Notes under the pieces: generated by a model | Seen by the model: only the letters and a program-made list of their open reading frames with translations | Databases searched by the model: none | Told to the model about the DNA's origin: nothing | Program-made: the position numbers and the translations under genes | Shown here: positions 54,566 through 62,478 of the stretch, one piece after another | How positions within the stretch are numbered: the first letter of the stretch is position 1 | Layout of the letters: each line of letters opens with the position of its first letter | Source of the DNA: Polaribacter sp. Hel_I_88 | Lineage (GTDB): Bacteria; Bacteroidota; Bacteroidia; Flavobacteriales; Flavobacteriaceae | DNA: 64,000 nucleotides | Assembly (NCBI RefSeq): GCF_000687935.1 | Contig: NZ_JHZZ01000001.1 | Location: 992,001-1,056,000 of the forward strand | Direction: 5' to 3'

Positions 54566-55240
54566 ATGTTTCTTGAAAATACAGTAAATCATACAGAACA
54601 ATTTGGTTGGATAGAAGTAATTTGTGGTTCTATGTTTTCTGGAAAAACAGAGGAATTAATTAGGCGTTTAAAGCGTGCGCAATTTGCAAAACAAAGTGTA
54701 GAAATTTTTAAACCTGCTGTAGATACACGCTATGATGATGAGGAAGTTGTATCTCATAATGATAATAGAATTCGCTCAACTCCTGTTCCTGTTTCTTCAA
54801 ATATTCGTTTGTTAGCAACCAACGTAGATGTTGTTGGTATTGATGAAGCACAGTTTTTTGATGATGAAATTGTGGCTGTTTGTAACGATTTAGCAAACAG
54901 AGGAATTCGTGTAATTGTGGCTGGTTTAGATATGGATTTTAAAGGAAATCCTTTTGGCCCAATGCCTGCTTTAATGGCAACTGCAGAATATGTTACCAAA
55001 GTGCATGCTGTTTGCACGCACACAGGTAATTTAGCGCATTATAGTTTTAGAAAAGCGCAAAATGATAAGTTGGTTATGTTAGGTGAAACCCAAGAATATG
55101 AGCCTTTAAGCAGAGCTGCTTATTATAAAGCGAATAAAAAAAAGCAAGAAGAAATTGCTTTGGCTAAAAAGAATAGTGAATCTAATTTAGATTCTAAACA
55201 AGGCTCAGCTGATGCGCAAATAAATTTAAAAATAGAGTAA
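54566..55240 (+). CDS. tdk: Thymidine kinase
   Basis: A 224-aa type II kinase. P-loop [15 protein letters not shown] (about 22-36), Walker B-like [12 protein letters not shown] (about 90-101) and the lasso region. The zinc-site cysteines of other type II enzymes are largely missing ([23 protein letters not shown]), which may be normal in this phylum. It phosphorylates thymidine in salvage. The C-terminal tail ([19 protein letters not shown]) is variable and has an echo in the spacer after the stop codon. alr follows 64 bp downstream. Confidence 0.93.
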   Translation: MFLENTVNHTEQFGWIEVICGSMFSGKTEELIRRLKRAQFAKQSVEIFKPAVDTRYDDEEVVSHNDNRIRSTPVPVSSNIRLLATNVDVVGIDEAQFFDDEIVAVCNDLANRGIRVIVAGLDMDFKGNPFGPMPALMATAEYVTKVHAVCTHTGNLAHYSFRKAQNDKLVMLGETQEYEPLSRAAYYKANKKKQEEIALAKKNSESNLDSKQGSADAQINLKIE

Positions 55241-55257
55241 AATAAATAAACTAAAAG

Positions 55258-55302
55258 ATACTGAATCAAGTTCAGCTAATACTGAAATAAATTCAGCATA
55301 AC
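55258..55302 (+). repeat. Diverged duplicate of the tdk 3' end with two CTGAA/TTCAG hairpins
   Basis: The segment from 55258, if translated, reads DTESSSANTEINSA, resembling the end of Tdk ([13 protein letters not shown]), and its DNA aligns to the tdk 3' end at about 19 of 24 positions over the best stretch. It is not in frame with tdk. It also forms two hairpins (CTGAA/TTCAG at 55261-55274 and 55282-55295) just before the alr start. Confidence 0.45.
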
Positions 55303-55304
55303 AT

Positions 55305-56405
55305 ATGAATAACCACGTAACTGTTTTAGAAATTGATGGCAATGCTTTAGTCCATAACATAAATTATTTTAAGCAAAAATTAAATTCTGAAACCAAAATT
55401 TTAGCGGTGGTTAAAGCTTTTGGTTATGGTTCTGATGGTGTAAAAGTTGCTGAATTTTTGCAAGATAAAGTAGATTATTTTGCAGTTGCTTACACACATG
55501 AGGGCATTGCCATTCGTGAAGCAAATATTGATACACCAATTTTAGTTTTGCATCCTCATATTCAGAATTTACAAGATATTGTAAATTATAGATTAGAACC
55601 GAATTTATATAATTTTCAAATTTTCAATGCTTTTTTAGAATTAGCAGATAAAGCTCCTTTAATGAATTATCCGATTCATTTAAAATTTAATACTGGTTTA
55701 AACAGATTGGGTTTTTGGCATACAGATATTCCTAAAATAATTTCAGAATTAAAGAAAACTAGTCATATTAAAGTACAATCTATTTTTTCTCATTTAGCTG
55801 CCAGTGAAGATTTGGAAGAACAAGAATTCACTATAAATCAACTAAATAATTTTGCCTATGTTGCTCAACAATTTTACAAACATTTAAATTACGAGCCAAT
55901 GTTGCATATTTTAAATACTTCTGGTGTTGTAAATTTTGCGCAAGCACAATTTGATATGGTTAGAATTGGTATAGGAATGTATGGGTTTGGAAATGAACCA
56001 AAAGAAACAGCTCAACTAAAAAACACACACAATTTAAAATCGATTATTTCTCAAATTCATCATATTCAACCAGGAGAAACAGTGGGTTACAATAGAGCTT
56101 TTGTGGCTAAAAAAGCAAGTAAATCCGCTACAATTCCTGTGGGTCATGCAGATGGGTTATCTAGAAAATTAGGAAATAAAAAAGGCTATGTGCTCATCAA
56201 CAATCAAAAAGCAAAAATTATTGGTAATGTTTGTATGGATATGATTATGGTTGATATCACCAAAGTTGATTGTAAGGAAGGTGATGAAGTAATTGTCTTC
56301 AATAGCCAAGAAATGATACAACACATCACAGACGTTTCAGAAACTATTGTATATGAAACTTTAACAGGTATTTCTCCACGTGTTAAAAAAGTGTTAAAGA
56401 CTTAA
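55305..56405 (+). CDS. alr: Alanine racemase
   Basis: A 366-aa protein of normal length. PLP lysine Lys37 in AVVKAFGYGSDG; HLKFNTGLNRLGF; IFSHLAASED; the catalytic Tyr region TVGYNRAFVA near 265; GNVCMDMIMVDIT near 305-320. It converts L-Ala to D-Ala for peptidoglycan. Two small hairpins lie immediately before the ATG, and mscL follows 49 bp after the stop. Confidence 0.95.
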   Translation: MNNHVTVLEIDGNALVHNINYFKQKLNSETKILAVVKAFGYGSDGVKVAEFLQDKVDYFAVAYTHEGIAIREANIDTPILVLHPHIQNLQDIVNYRLEPNLYNFQIFNAFLELADKAPLMNYPIHLKFNTGLNRLGFWHTDIPKIISELKKTSHIKVQSIFSHLAASEDLEEQEFTINQLNNFAYVAQQFYKHLNYEPMLHILNTSGVVNFAQAQFDMVRIGIGMYGFGNEPKETAQLKNTHNLKSIISQIHHIQPGETVGYNRAFVAKKASKSATIPVGHADGLSRKLGNKKGYVLINNQKAKIIGNVCMDMIMVDITKVDCKEGDEVIVFNSQEMIQHITDVSETIVYETLTGISPRVKKVLKT

Positions 56406-56454
56406 ATAATTTTTACTATTTTAGCAATCTAACAATCAAATAAACAAACATATT

Positions 56455-56868
56455 ATGGGAATGCTTAAAGAATTTAAAGCCTTTGCAATGAAGGGAAACC
56501 TTATAGACATAGCAGTAGGTTTTGTAATGGGTGCTGCTTTTAAACAAGTAGTTACGTCGTTTACTGGAGGAATCGTTTCTCCTTTAATTGGTTTAATATT
56601 TGAAGCCGATTTTAAAAAATTAAAATGGATAGTTAAAGAAGGTACGTTAAATGATGCTGGAGAAACTGTTGGGCAAGTTGCTGTTTTGTATGGTGATTTT
56701 TTAACAAACGTTATCGATTTTATAATTGTTGCTTTTGTGATGTTTATGATCGTAAAAGGTGTAAATGCAACTAAAAAGAAAGAAGAACCAAAACCAGCAG
56801 CTCCAAAAGGACCAACACAAGAAGAATTATTAGAACAAATTAGAGATTTATTAGCGAAACAAAAGTAA
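56455..56868 (+). CDS. mscL: Large-conductance mechanosensitive channel MscL
   Basis: A 137-aa protein with the family opening MLKEFKAFAMKGNLIDIAVG and the gating helix FVMGAAFKQVVTSFTGGIVS, a second helix about 80-100 (NVIDFIIVAFVMFMIVKGV) and the C-terminal bundle (TQEELLEQIRDLLAKQK). It opens under membrane tension to release osmolytes. A clear terminator lies about 30 bp downstream. Confidence 0.95.
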   Translation: MGMLKEFKAFAMKGNLIDIAVGFVMGAAFKQVVTSFTGGIVSPLIGLIFEADFKKLKWIVKEGTLNDAGETVGQVAVLYGDFLTNVIDFIIVAFVMFMIVKGVNATKKKEEPKPAAPKGPTQEELLEQIRDLLAKQK

Positions 56869-56896
56869 TCGCTTAAATTTTAATATTACAATTCAT

Positions 56897-56926
56897 AAAA
56901 CTCAAGCTATTTGCTTGAGTTTTTTT
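56897..56926 (+). terminator. Rho-independent terminator after mscL
   Basis: AAAACTCAAGC (56897-56907), short loop, GCTTGAGTTTT then T-run to 56926. It probably ends the tdk-alr-mscL transcription unit. Confidence 0.85.
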
Positions 56927-57010
56927 ATACCCAACATTCAACAATTACAAACTTCAAAAGTTCAAAAATTACACAATTTTCCCCTTTTCAGAAAAAATTT
57001 CAAAAACAAT

Positions 57011-57042
57011 GTAACCTTTTTGTAAATTGATGGTTTTAACAA
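57011..57042 (+). promoter_or_regulatory. Candidate autoregulated ECF-type promoter
   Basis: GTAACC at 57011 resembles the AAC-type -35 element used by many ECF sigma factors, with T-run spacing TTTTTGTAAATTGATGG after it. It lies about 50 bp upstream of the sigma gene start. Only the position and motif support it. Confidence 0.3.
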
Positions 57043-57063
57043 TAGAAACCAACCAAACCATTC

Positions 57064-57600
57064 TTGAAACATTTAACTGACGAAGAAATAATGTTAGCTA
57101 TTGCAACTGGAAAATTAGAATTGATGACGATTCTTTTTGAAAGATATCAAGTGCGTATTTATAATTTTTTTAGAAAAATGACCCAGAATAAAATGGTTAG
57201 TGAAGATTTAACCCAAGATGTTTTTATTAAAGTGATAAAATATAGAGCGTCTTATAATCAAGGGAATTTTGCAGCTTGGATTTACACAATTGCCAGAAAT
57301 ATTTTTTCTAGTCATTATCAAACAACAAAAAAAGAACGAACTATACTTATTGATGATAATAAATTAGAATCTAATGAGAATTCAATTTCTGAGAGCCAAC
57401 AAGAAGAATTAGATCATTTACAAAAAGCATTGCAAAAATTATCAAATTCAGACAGAGAGTTGATTGTAATGCATCGCTTTCAAGAGATAAAATATCAGCA
57501 AATTGCACAAATAATTGGTAGTACAGAAAATGCTGTAAAAGTAAAAGTGCATAGAGCATTAAAGAAATTAAAAGAAATCTATTTTCAAAAAGAAATATGA
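57064..57600 (+). CDS. ECF-type RNA polymerase sigma factor
   Basis: Start TTG at 57064 (MKHLTDEEIMLAIATGKLEL fits the family); the first ATG in frame is at 57091. 178 aa. Sigma region 2 about 20-90 (EDLTQDVFIKVIKYRASY, WIYTIARNIF) and region 4 about 118-172 (LQKLSNSDRELIVMHRFQEI, GSTENAVKVKVHRALKKL). Its stop overlaps the start of the anti-sigma gene by 4 bp (ATGA), so they are translationally coupled. Confidence 0.9.
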   Translation: MKHLTDEEIMLAIATGKLELMTILFERYQVRIYNFFRKMTQNKMVSEDLTQDVFIKVIKYRASYNQGNFAAWIYTIARNIFSSHYQTTKKERTILIDDNKLESNENSISESQQEELDHLQKALQKLSNSDRELIVMHRFQEIKYQQIAQIIGSTENAVKVKVHRALKKLKEIYFQKEI

Positions 57601-58352
57601 TGAAATGTAAAGAAATAGCAAATAAATTAACTGAATATTTAGATAATTGTTTATCAGAAGTTGAAAATTCTGAAATTGAACATCATCTAAAAAGTTGCAT
57701 AAATTGTCAACAAGAATTAGTTGAATTAAAGTCTTTTTTATCAATTTTAGAAAATGATAAAATGGAAATACCTTCCAATAATTTAAAAGTAAATTTCGAT
57801 AAAATATTAGCAGAAGAAATTGCTAAAAAAGGACCAAAAGTAATTCCATTAAAATCAAAAACAGATTGGAAAACTTTTATAAAAGTAGCTGCAAGTATTT
57901 TAATAGTATTTAGTGCTTTTTTGTTAGGAAAATATCAACCAGAAAAATTATCATCAAAAGAAAAAAATACAGCAGAAGTGTTAACTTTATTAGAGGATAG
58001 TTCCGCAAGCAAACGAATTTTAGCAGTTACAAATGCAGAGGAATTTACCAATAAAGACACTAAAATTATTGAAGCATTAATTAATCGATTATTTTTTGAT
58101 AAAAACACAAACGTACGCTTAGCTGCAGCAGAAGCGTTGTCTAAATTTTCATCAGAAACCTTGGTAAGAGATGCTTTAATTAAAAGCTTGGAAACCGATA
58201 ATAATACAACAGTTCAAATAGAATTGATTATTATTTTATCGAAAATTCAAGAAAAAAGAGCCATTAAACCCATGGAAAAAATGCTCGAAAACGAGGAAAC
58301 TCCTCAATATGTAAAACAACAATTACAATTAAATTTATCAACATTATTATAA
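57597..58352 (+). CDS. Zinc-finger anti-sigma factor with HEAT-repeat C-terminus
   Basis: A 251-aa protein. ZAS-type zinc finger His30-x3-Cys34-x2-Cys37 (HHLKSCINCQQELVEL); one transmembrane helix about 88-106 (WKTFIKVAASILIVFSAFLL); extracytoplasmic HEAT-like helices about 130-250 (NVRLAAAEALSKFSSETLVR, NTTVQIELIIILSKIQEKRA). It binds the upstream sigma factor at the inner membrane until a signal releases it. HEAT repeats on the outside suggest protein-protein sensing. Confidence 0.87.
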   Translation: MMKCKEIANKLTEYLDNCLSEVENSEIEHHLKSCINCQQELVELKSFLSILENDKMEIPSNNLKVNFDKILAEEIAKKGPKVIPLKSKTDWKTFIKVAASILIVFSAFLLGKYQPEKLSSKEKNTAEVLTLLEDSSASKRILAVTNAEEFTNKDTKIIEALINRLFFDKNTNVRLAAAEALSKFSSETLVRDALIKSLETDNNTTVQIELIIILSKIQEKRAIKPMEKMLENEETPQYVKQQLQLNLSTLL

Positions 58353-58387
58353 AAAGATGCTGCACTAAATACAGCACAAAGAAAATT

Positions 58388-59203
58388 ATGAAAAATATAT
58401 ATATCTTATTACTATTTGCTAGTTCAGCTTTCGTTGCGCAAAAAAAGGACTTTAAATATTCTTTATCTGGTGTTCAAAAAGTAGTTTTACTATCAGATAC
58501 AACTATAAAGTTAGAAGTTGGGAGTTCACAAGAATTAGTTATTTCAGACATTGATAAAAACTCCAAAAAAGACAATGTGCATTGGTTAATTCAAAATGAA
58601 AGAGATGCAAAAGTAAAATCAAAAGAAGATAAAAGAAAAGGATTAACAGCAATTTATCCTGGAGGAAAAGACGACACAGATGGTTTTGGATTTTCAATTT
58701 TAAAAGAAGGCACAACTTTATATGTTTCTGATTTAAAGTCTTATTTACAAAGAGGTGGATTGAGTTTTAAACTACCAAAAAACATCAATATTTCTGTTGA
58801 TGCTGGCAATTTAGGCTCTATTTATATGGAAGGTTTTACAGGCGAAGTAGAAGCTGAAACAAATACAGGTAGCATAGAGATGAAAAACGTTACAGGTCCA
58901 ATAACTGCAAATACAAGTGTAGGTAAAATTGACATCGATTTTGATAAAGTTAGCCAAAAATCGCCAATTACAATTAGCAGTTCTGTTTCTGAAATTGATA
59001 TTGCAATTCCTGCAAATACAGATGCAGATTTAGAGTTAAAAACGCAAGGAACTGTCTACACAAATTTCGATTTTAAAATGCCAGAAAAAAAAGGAATGCC
59101 AAATGTTAGTGGTAGAAAAAGTATTATATCTAAACTAAATAATGGTGGTGTAAAAATTTACATAAAATCTTCTATGGGTAATATTTATTTGAGAAAAAAG
59201 TAA
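58388..59203 (+). CDS. DUF4097 family beta-solenoid protein
   Basis: A 271-aa secreted protein. Signal peptide MKNIYILLLFASSAFVAQ; the DUF4097 adhesin-like region is a repeated beta-helix (VDAGNLGSIYMEGFTGEVEA, TNTGSIEMKNVTGPITANTS, VGKIDIDFDKV). Part of the sigma/anti-sigma operon (35-bp gap). The presumed role is envelope stress output or surface structure; no activity is known. Confidence 0.82.
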   Translation: MKNIYILLLFASSAFVAQKKDFKYSLSGVQKVVLLSDTTIKLEVGSSQELVISDIDKNSKKDNVHWLIQNERDAKVKSKEDKRKGLTAIYPGGKDDTDGFGFSILKEGTTLYVSDLKSYLQRGGLSFKLPKNINISVDAGNLGSIYMEGFTGEVEAETNTGSIEMKNVTGPITANTSVGKIDIDFDKVSQKSPITISSSVSEIDIAIPANTDADLELKTQGTVYTNFDFKMPEKKGMPNVSGRKSIISKLNNGGVKIYIKSSMGNIYLRKK

Positions 59204-59330
59204 TTTTTATTTAGGTAAAATAGCGTTTGTCATTTCGATTTTAGGAGAAATCTCAAAAGAACCTAACACAAAATTTGGTTTTCTAAAGCCAGAATTCAAC
59301 AATAATTCACACAATTTAAATATTTTAAAA

Positions 59331-60065
59331 ATGAAAAGTTTAATCTTATTCATAGGCTTGTTATTGTCTTTTAACAACCTAAATGCACAGAAAAAAGTTA
59401 CCGAAAATACATCATCAAAAGGTATTGAAAATGTTTCTGTTCACTTAAAATTCGCCAATAACATCATTATTAAAAATTGGAACAAAGATGAGATTTCTTT
59501 AGAAGCCAGTGTAAATTTAGATGATAATGAACATAATGATTATTTTTATTTAAAAACTGATAAAATTGGCAGAACTTATAAAGTAACTTCAGAATATGGA
59601 GATTATTTTAAAAAATACAGAAGTTATTATACTACAAATTCTGATGATAAAAATGGGGAAAATATAAATATAAATTACCAAGAAAGTAATAGTCATATTG
59701 TAAATTATGTAATTTATGTTCCAGAAAATATGCAGTTGAAAATCAAAAGTATTTCTGGTAATGTTGTAGCTGAAACTTATAATGGAGTTTTAAAGTTAGA
59801 TTTAATAAGTGGTAATATCACAGTAAAAAAACACTCAAAAGATATGCACTTAAAAACAATTAGTGGAGATATTGACATTTATGTTGCTGACGCAAAACTA
59901 GAGGCAAAAACCTTAATTGGAGCCGTTTATTCCGATTTAGAAATCGATTTTAAAAAAAATAGAAAAACAGGTTTTGGTTCTAAAATAGTGACAACAATTG
60001 ATAAAGGAACAGCTTCTTTAAAATTAGATACCATTAGTGGTGATATTTATTTACGCAAAATTTAA
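59331..60065 (+). CDS. DUF4097 family beta-solenoid protein (second paralogue)
   Basis: A 244-aa protein. Signal peptide MKSLILFIGLLLSFNNLNA; repeats such as LKIKSISGNVVAETYNGVLK and LDLISGNITVKKHSKDMHLK, KTISGDIDIYVADAKLEAKT. Same fold and layout as the preceding gene but low identity. The 127-bp gap before it holds no hairpin; a terminator follows its stop codon. Confidence 0.82.
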   Translation: MKSLILFIGLLLSFNNLNAQKKVTENTSSKGIENVSVHLKFANNIIIKNWNKDEISLEASVNLDDNEHNDYFYLKTDKIGRTYKVTSEYGDYFKKYRSYYTTNSDDKNGENININYQESNSHIVNYVIYVPENMQLKIKSISGNVVAETYNGVLKLDLISGNITVKKHSKDMHLKTISGDIDIYVADAKLEAKTLIGAVYSDLEIDFKKNRKTGFGSKIVTTIDKGTASLKLDTISGDIYLRKI

Positions 60066-60089
60066 AACACTATTTGAATTAGTCTTTTT

Positions 60090-60123
60090 AAACAGTCATT
60101 CTCTAAATAGAATGGCTGTTTTT
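60090..60123 (+). terminator. Terminator of the sigma/anti-sigma/DUF4097 operon
   Basis: AAACAGTCATTCT pairs with AGAATGGCTGTTT (one G:U), loop CTAAAT, followed by a T-run. It lies 25 bp after the second DUF4097 stop codon. Confidence 0.8.
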
Positions 60124-60178
60124 AAATTAAATAAGTATTATTTAACTTCTATATAAATCAGAAAAAATCTAGTTATTG

Positions 60179-60186
60179 TATCTTTG
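60179..60186 (+). promoter_or_regulatory. -7 element of the PLP enzyme gene
   Basis: TATCTTTG matches TAnnTTTG exactly. It lies 24 bp before the chosen ATG at 60210, giving a leader of about 17 nt. No TTTG was seen at the -33 position. Confidence 0.45.
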
Positions 60187-60209
60187 AATCTTATTAAAAA
60201 TTGAGAATT

Positions 60210-62054
60210 ATGCAAGACAATAAGATGCTGAATTATATAGAAAATGTTTTAAAAAACATGCCAAAAGATTGGCTAAACTTAACAACTCATAGATTAGATA
60301 TTTATAACGAAGAATTGGCTAAAACTGATTTTTTAAATCAGTTTGAAGAATTATTTAAAGACAATAATTCAGACATTACTGCACTAAAAAATTTACCAAC
60401 TGCTTACGATTATATTCGTTTAGGACATCCTTTATCTTGTGTTTTAGAATGGGCTATTGCCAATTTAAATAATACAAAAGCTGAAAATGTAATTAGTTTT
60501 TCGGCTAAAACGACTCCTATTTTAGCTATTTTGAGAACAAATTTATTAAAAAATAAAAAAGCTCAAATTTTATATACTGATGAAATAACTAGTTTTTTTG
60601 ATGCAAAAATCATCAGAGAAATTTATGGCTACAATTTTGAAATGAAGAAAATTGATAACGCAAATAGCGTTTCTGAATTTGATGGAACTACTGTTTTTAT
60701 CTCATCAACAAAAAATATTTTTTCTTTTGATATCCATACAAATATTGATTTCTACATCAATTTAGATACAACTTTAGGAAGTATTTTATGCATCAATGGA
60801 AAAGAAAATGAAAATTATATTTCCGATATTCAACATGTAAGAAGAAGAGAAACCATTGCAATGACGCCTTCTAATTCTTTAGTTGCTTTGCAATCTTTGG
60901 TTAAAAATGATGCTTTTAAGACTCCAAAAATTGATGTTTTAAACAACAAAAAAATTGTTCTAGAATCGATCAAAGAAATTACAGGAACAAACATAAATCC
61001 TTTGGTTGCTTCCAGTGGTTTATCTATTCAGTATGCAATTATGATGGGTTTAATTCATGATGCTCAAGAAAACTATCCAGAAAAAGCAATCAAATTTATT
61101 GTGCCACCAAATTGTTATGGAGGTACAAATGATCAAGCAAGACGTGTTGCAGATTGTCTTAAAAATGTGGAAATTGTAGATTTACCTGTGGATGGAAATA
61201 ACGAAATGGTTCAAAGTATTGAAACTGTTTTAACAAAATTGGCAACTGAAGATGCTGTGCCTTTTATTATTGCAGAAATCCCTACAAACCCAAGAGTTGA
61301 AGTGCCAAATTTAATCGATTTAAAAAATGCTTTAAGCAAAAAACGCTTTACAGAAAAAGGAGAAAAAGCGATAGAACCTGTTTTTATTTTAGATCAAACT
61401 TTTTGTCCTAATGTTCATTTTTTAGGTGAAGGAGAAATTTTATCAGAGGTTAAAACAATCTCTTACGCAAGTGGTTCTAAGTTTCCAAGTGGAGGAAAAT
61501 GTACTGCTGGTTATTGTGTTGGGAATGATAAAACCACAAGTTTAATGGAAAAAATTGACATCCATTTACAACTTTGTGACAATGAAGCTACCCATCATCA
61601 AATGGAAATATTGGCTGAGCAATTACCATCTATGAACCAAAGAATTGCAGATGCTTATAAAAACACACGCGAATTTGTAAACTTTATTCAAGAAAAATTA
61701 CCAGAAGCAAAAATTAATTTTGTTTCAGAAAAATTGGCTAATCAGAGTTTTACGCCTTCTGTTTTTTCTTTAGATTTACCAACAAAAGGTAATACTGATG
61801 CTGAAAGAGAAACGTATAAAAGAGCGTTGAACTTAAAGTTAATCAACTTAATGATTACCAAAATTCCTAACGAAAGTAAGTTTTGTGTAAGTTATGGTCA
61901 ATTAAAAGGTTGTTATTGGACAATTCCTGCAACCTCAACACAAGGAACTACAAAAGAAGGTGATAAAGATTATATTGTAAGAACTTCGGTTTCTGGTGAT
62001 TTGGATTTAGAAAAGCACAAACAAGTTTTCTTAGAGTTTGTAAACAGTATTTAA
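60210..62054 (+). CDS. Long Cys/Met-metabolism PLP-dependent enzyme
   Basis: ATG 60210 (MQDNKMLNYIENVLKNMPKD); a TTG three codons upstream is possible. 614 aa, about 200 longer than cystathionine synthases. The fold-type I core holds the PLP lysine motif ISYASGSKFPSGGKC instead of the usual SATKY, with DQTFCPNVHF before it and CVSYGQLKGCYWTIP at the end. The extra roughly 220 N-terminal residues include a second Rossmann-like domain (VISFSAKTTPILAILRTNLL). The reaction cannot be read from the sequence; methionine or cysteine metabolism is inferred. Confidence 0.7.
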   Translation: MQDNKMLNYIENVLKNMPKDWLNLTTHRLDIYNEELAKTDFLNQFEELFKDNNSDITALKNLPTAYDYIRLGHPLSCVLEWAIANLNNTKAENVISFSAKTTPILAILRTNLLKNKKAQILYTDEITSFFDAKIIREIYGYNFEMKKIDNANSVSEFDGTTVFISSTKNIFSFDIHTNIDFYINLDTTLGSILCINGKENENYISDIQHVRRRETIAMTPSNSLVALQSLVKNDAFKTPKIDVLNNKKIVLESIKEITGTNINPLVASSGLSIQYAIMMGLIHDAQENYPEKAIKFIVPPNCYGGTNDQARRVADCLKNVEIVDLPVDGNNEMVQSIETVLTKLATEDAVPFIIAEIPTNPRVEVPNLIDLKNALSKKRFTEKGEKAIEPVFILDQTFCPNVHFLGEGEILSEVKTISYASGSKFPSGGKCTAGYCVGNDKTTSLMEKIDIHLQLCDNEATHHQMEILAEQLPSMNQRIADAYKNTREFVNFIQEKLPEAKINFVSEKLANQSFTPSVFSLDLPTKGNTDAERETYKRALNLKLINLMITKIPNESKFCVSYGQLKGCYWTIPATSTQGTTKEGDKDYIVRTSVSGDLDLEKHKQVFLEFVNSI

Positions 62055-62067
62055 ACTCTTAAAATAC

Positions 62068-62120
62068 TTTGGAATAATTTGTTAAAGGATTTTAAAATCT
62101 ACTTAACAAATTATTCCAAA
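62068..62120. terminator. 18-bp perfect inverted repeat ending two convergent genes
   Basis: TTTGGAATAATTTGTTAA (62068-62085) and TTAACAAATTATTCCAAA (62103-62120) are exact complements, with a small inner palindrome GATTTTAAAATC in the loop. The right arm covers the final codons and stop of the leftward gene at 62111. Likely a bidirectional terminator; T-runs are short. Confidence 0.6.
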
Positions 62121-62476
62121 ATCTTCAAAAAATCTTCAAAAGCCACATAATAAGGTTGATTTTTGAATATAGGATTTTCCACACTTTCTGCATTGGCAAT
62201 TCCTACGCCTGCAAACCAAACTTTAGCATTTTGTTTTTTTGCATGATTTTTAAAAGTTTCCATCCAAATTGTATCATATTCATTTGGATTTTGAATGTTA
62301 TTAGAAACTTTTACCAATACAAAAATGGTTGGCTCGCCTTTTTTAAACAAAACAAATTGCGGATGTCTTTTTAACTGGCTATTTATAGCTTGGAATTCAT
62401 ACCCCATTTTTTCGAGCTTCTCTCCTACTATATTCATCCCTAAATTATGCAATTCTTGTGCTGTTAAAATCTGCAT
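62111..62476 (-). CDS. Conserved small cytoplasmic protein of unknown function
   Basis: A 121-aa protein. MQILTAQELHNLGMNIVGEK starts a mixed alpha/beta domain (HPQFVLFKKGEPTIFVLVKV, KVWFAGVGIANAES) with no signal peptide, membrane helix or cofactor motif. From memory, similar flavobacterial proteins are often labelled Na+-translocating NADH-quinone reductase subunit F; nothing in the sequence supports that (no 2Fe-2S or FAD motif). It sits 2 bp behind the helicase gene. Confidence 0.65.
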   Translation of the reverse strand: MQILTAQELHNLGMNIVGEKLEKMGYEFQAINSQLKRHPQFVLFKKGEPTIFVLVKVSNNIQNPNEYDTIWMETFKNHAKKQNAKVWFAGVGIANAESVENPIFKNQPYYVAFEDFLKILE

Positions 62477-62478
62477 TA

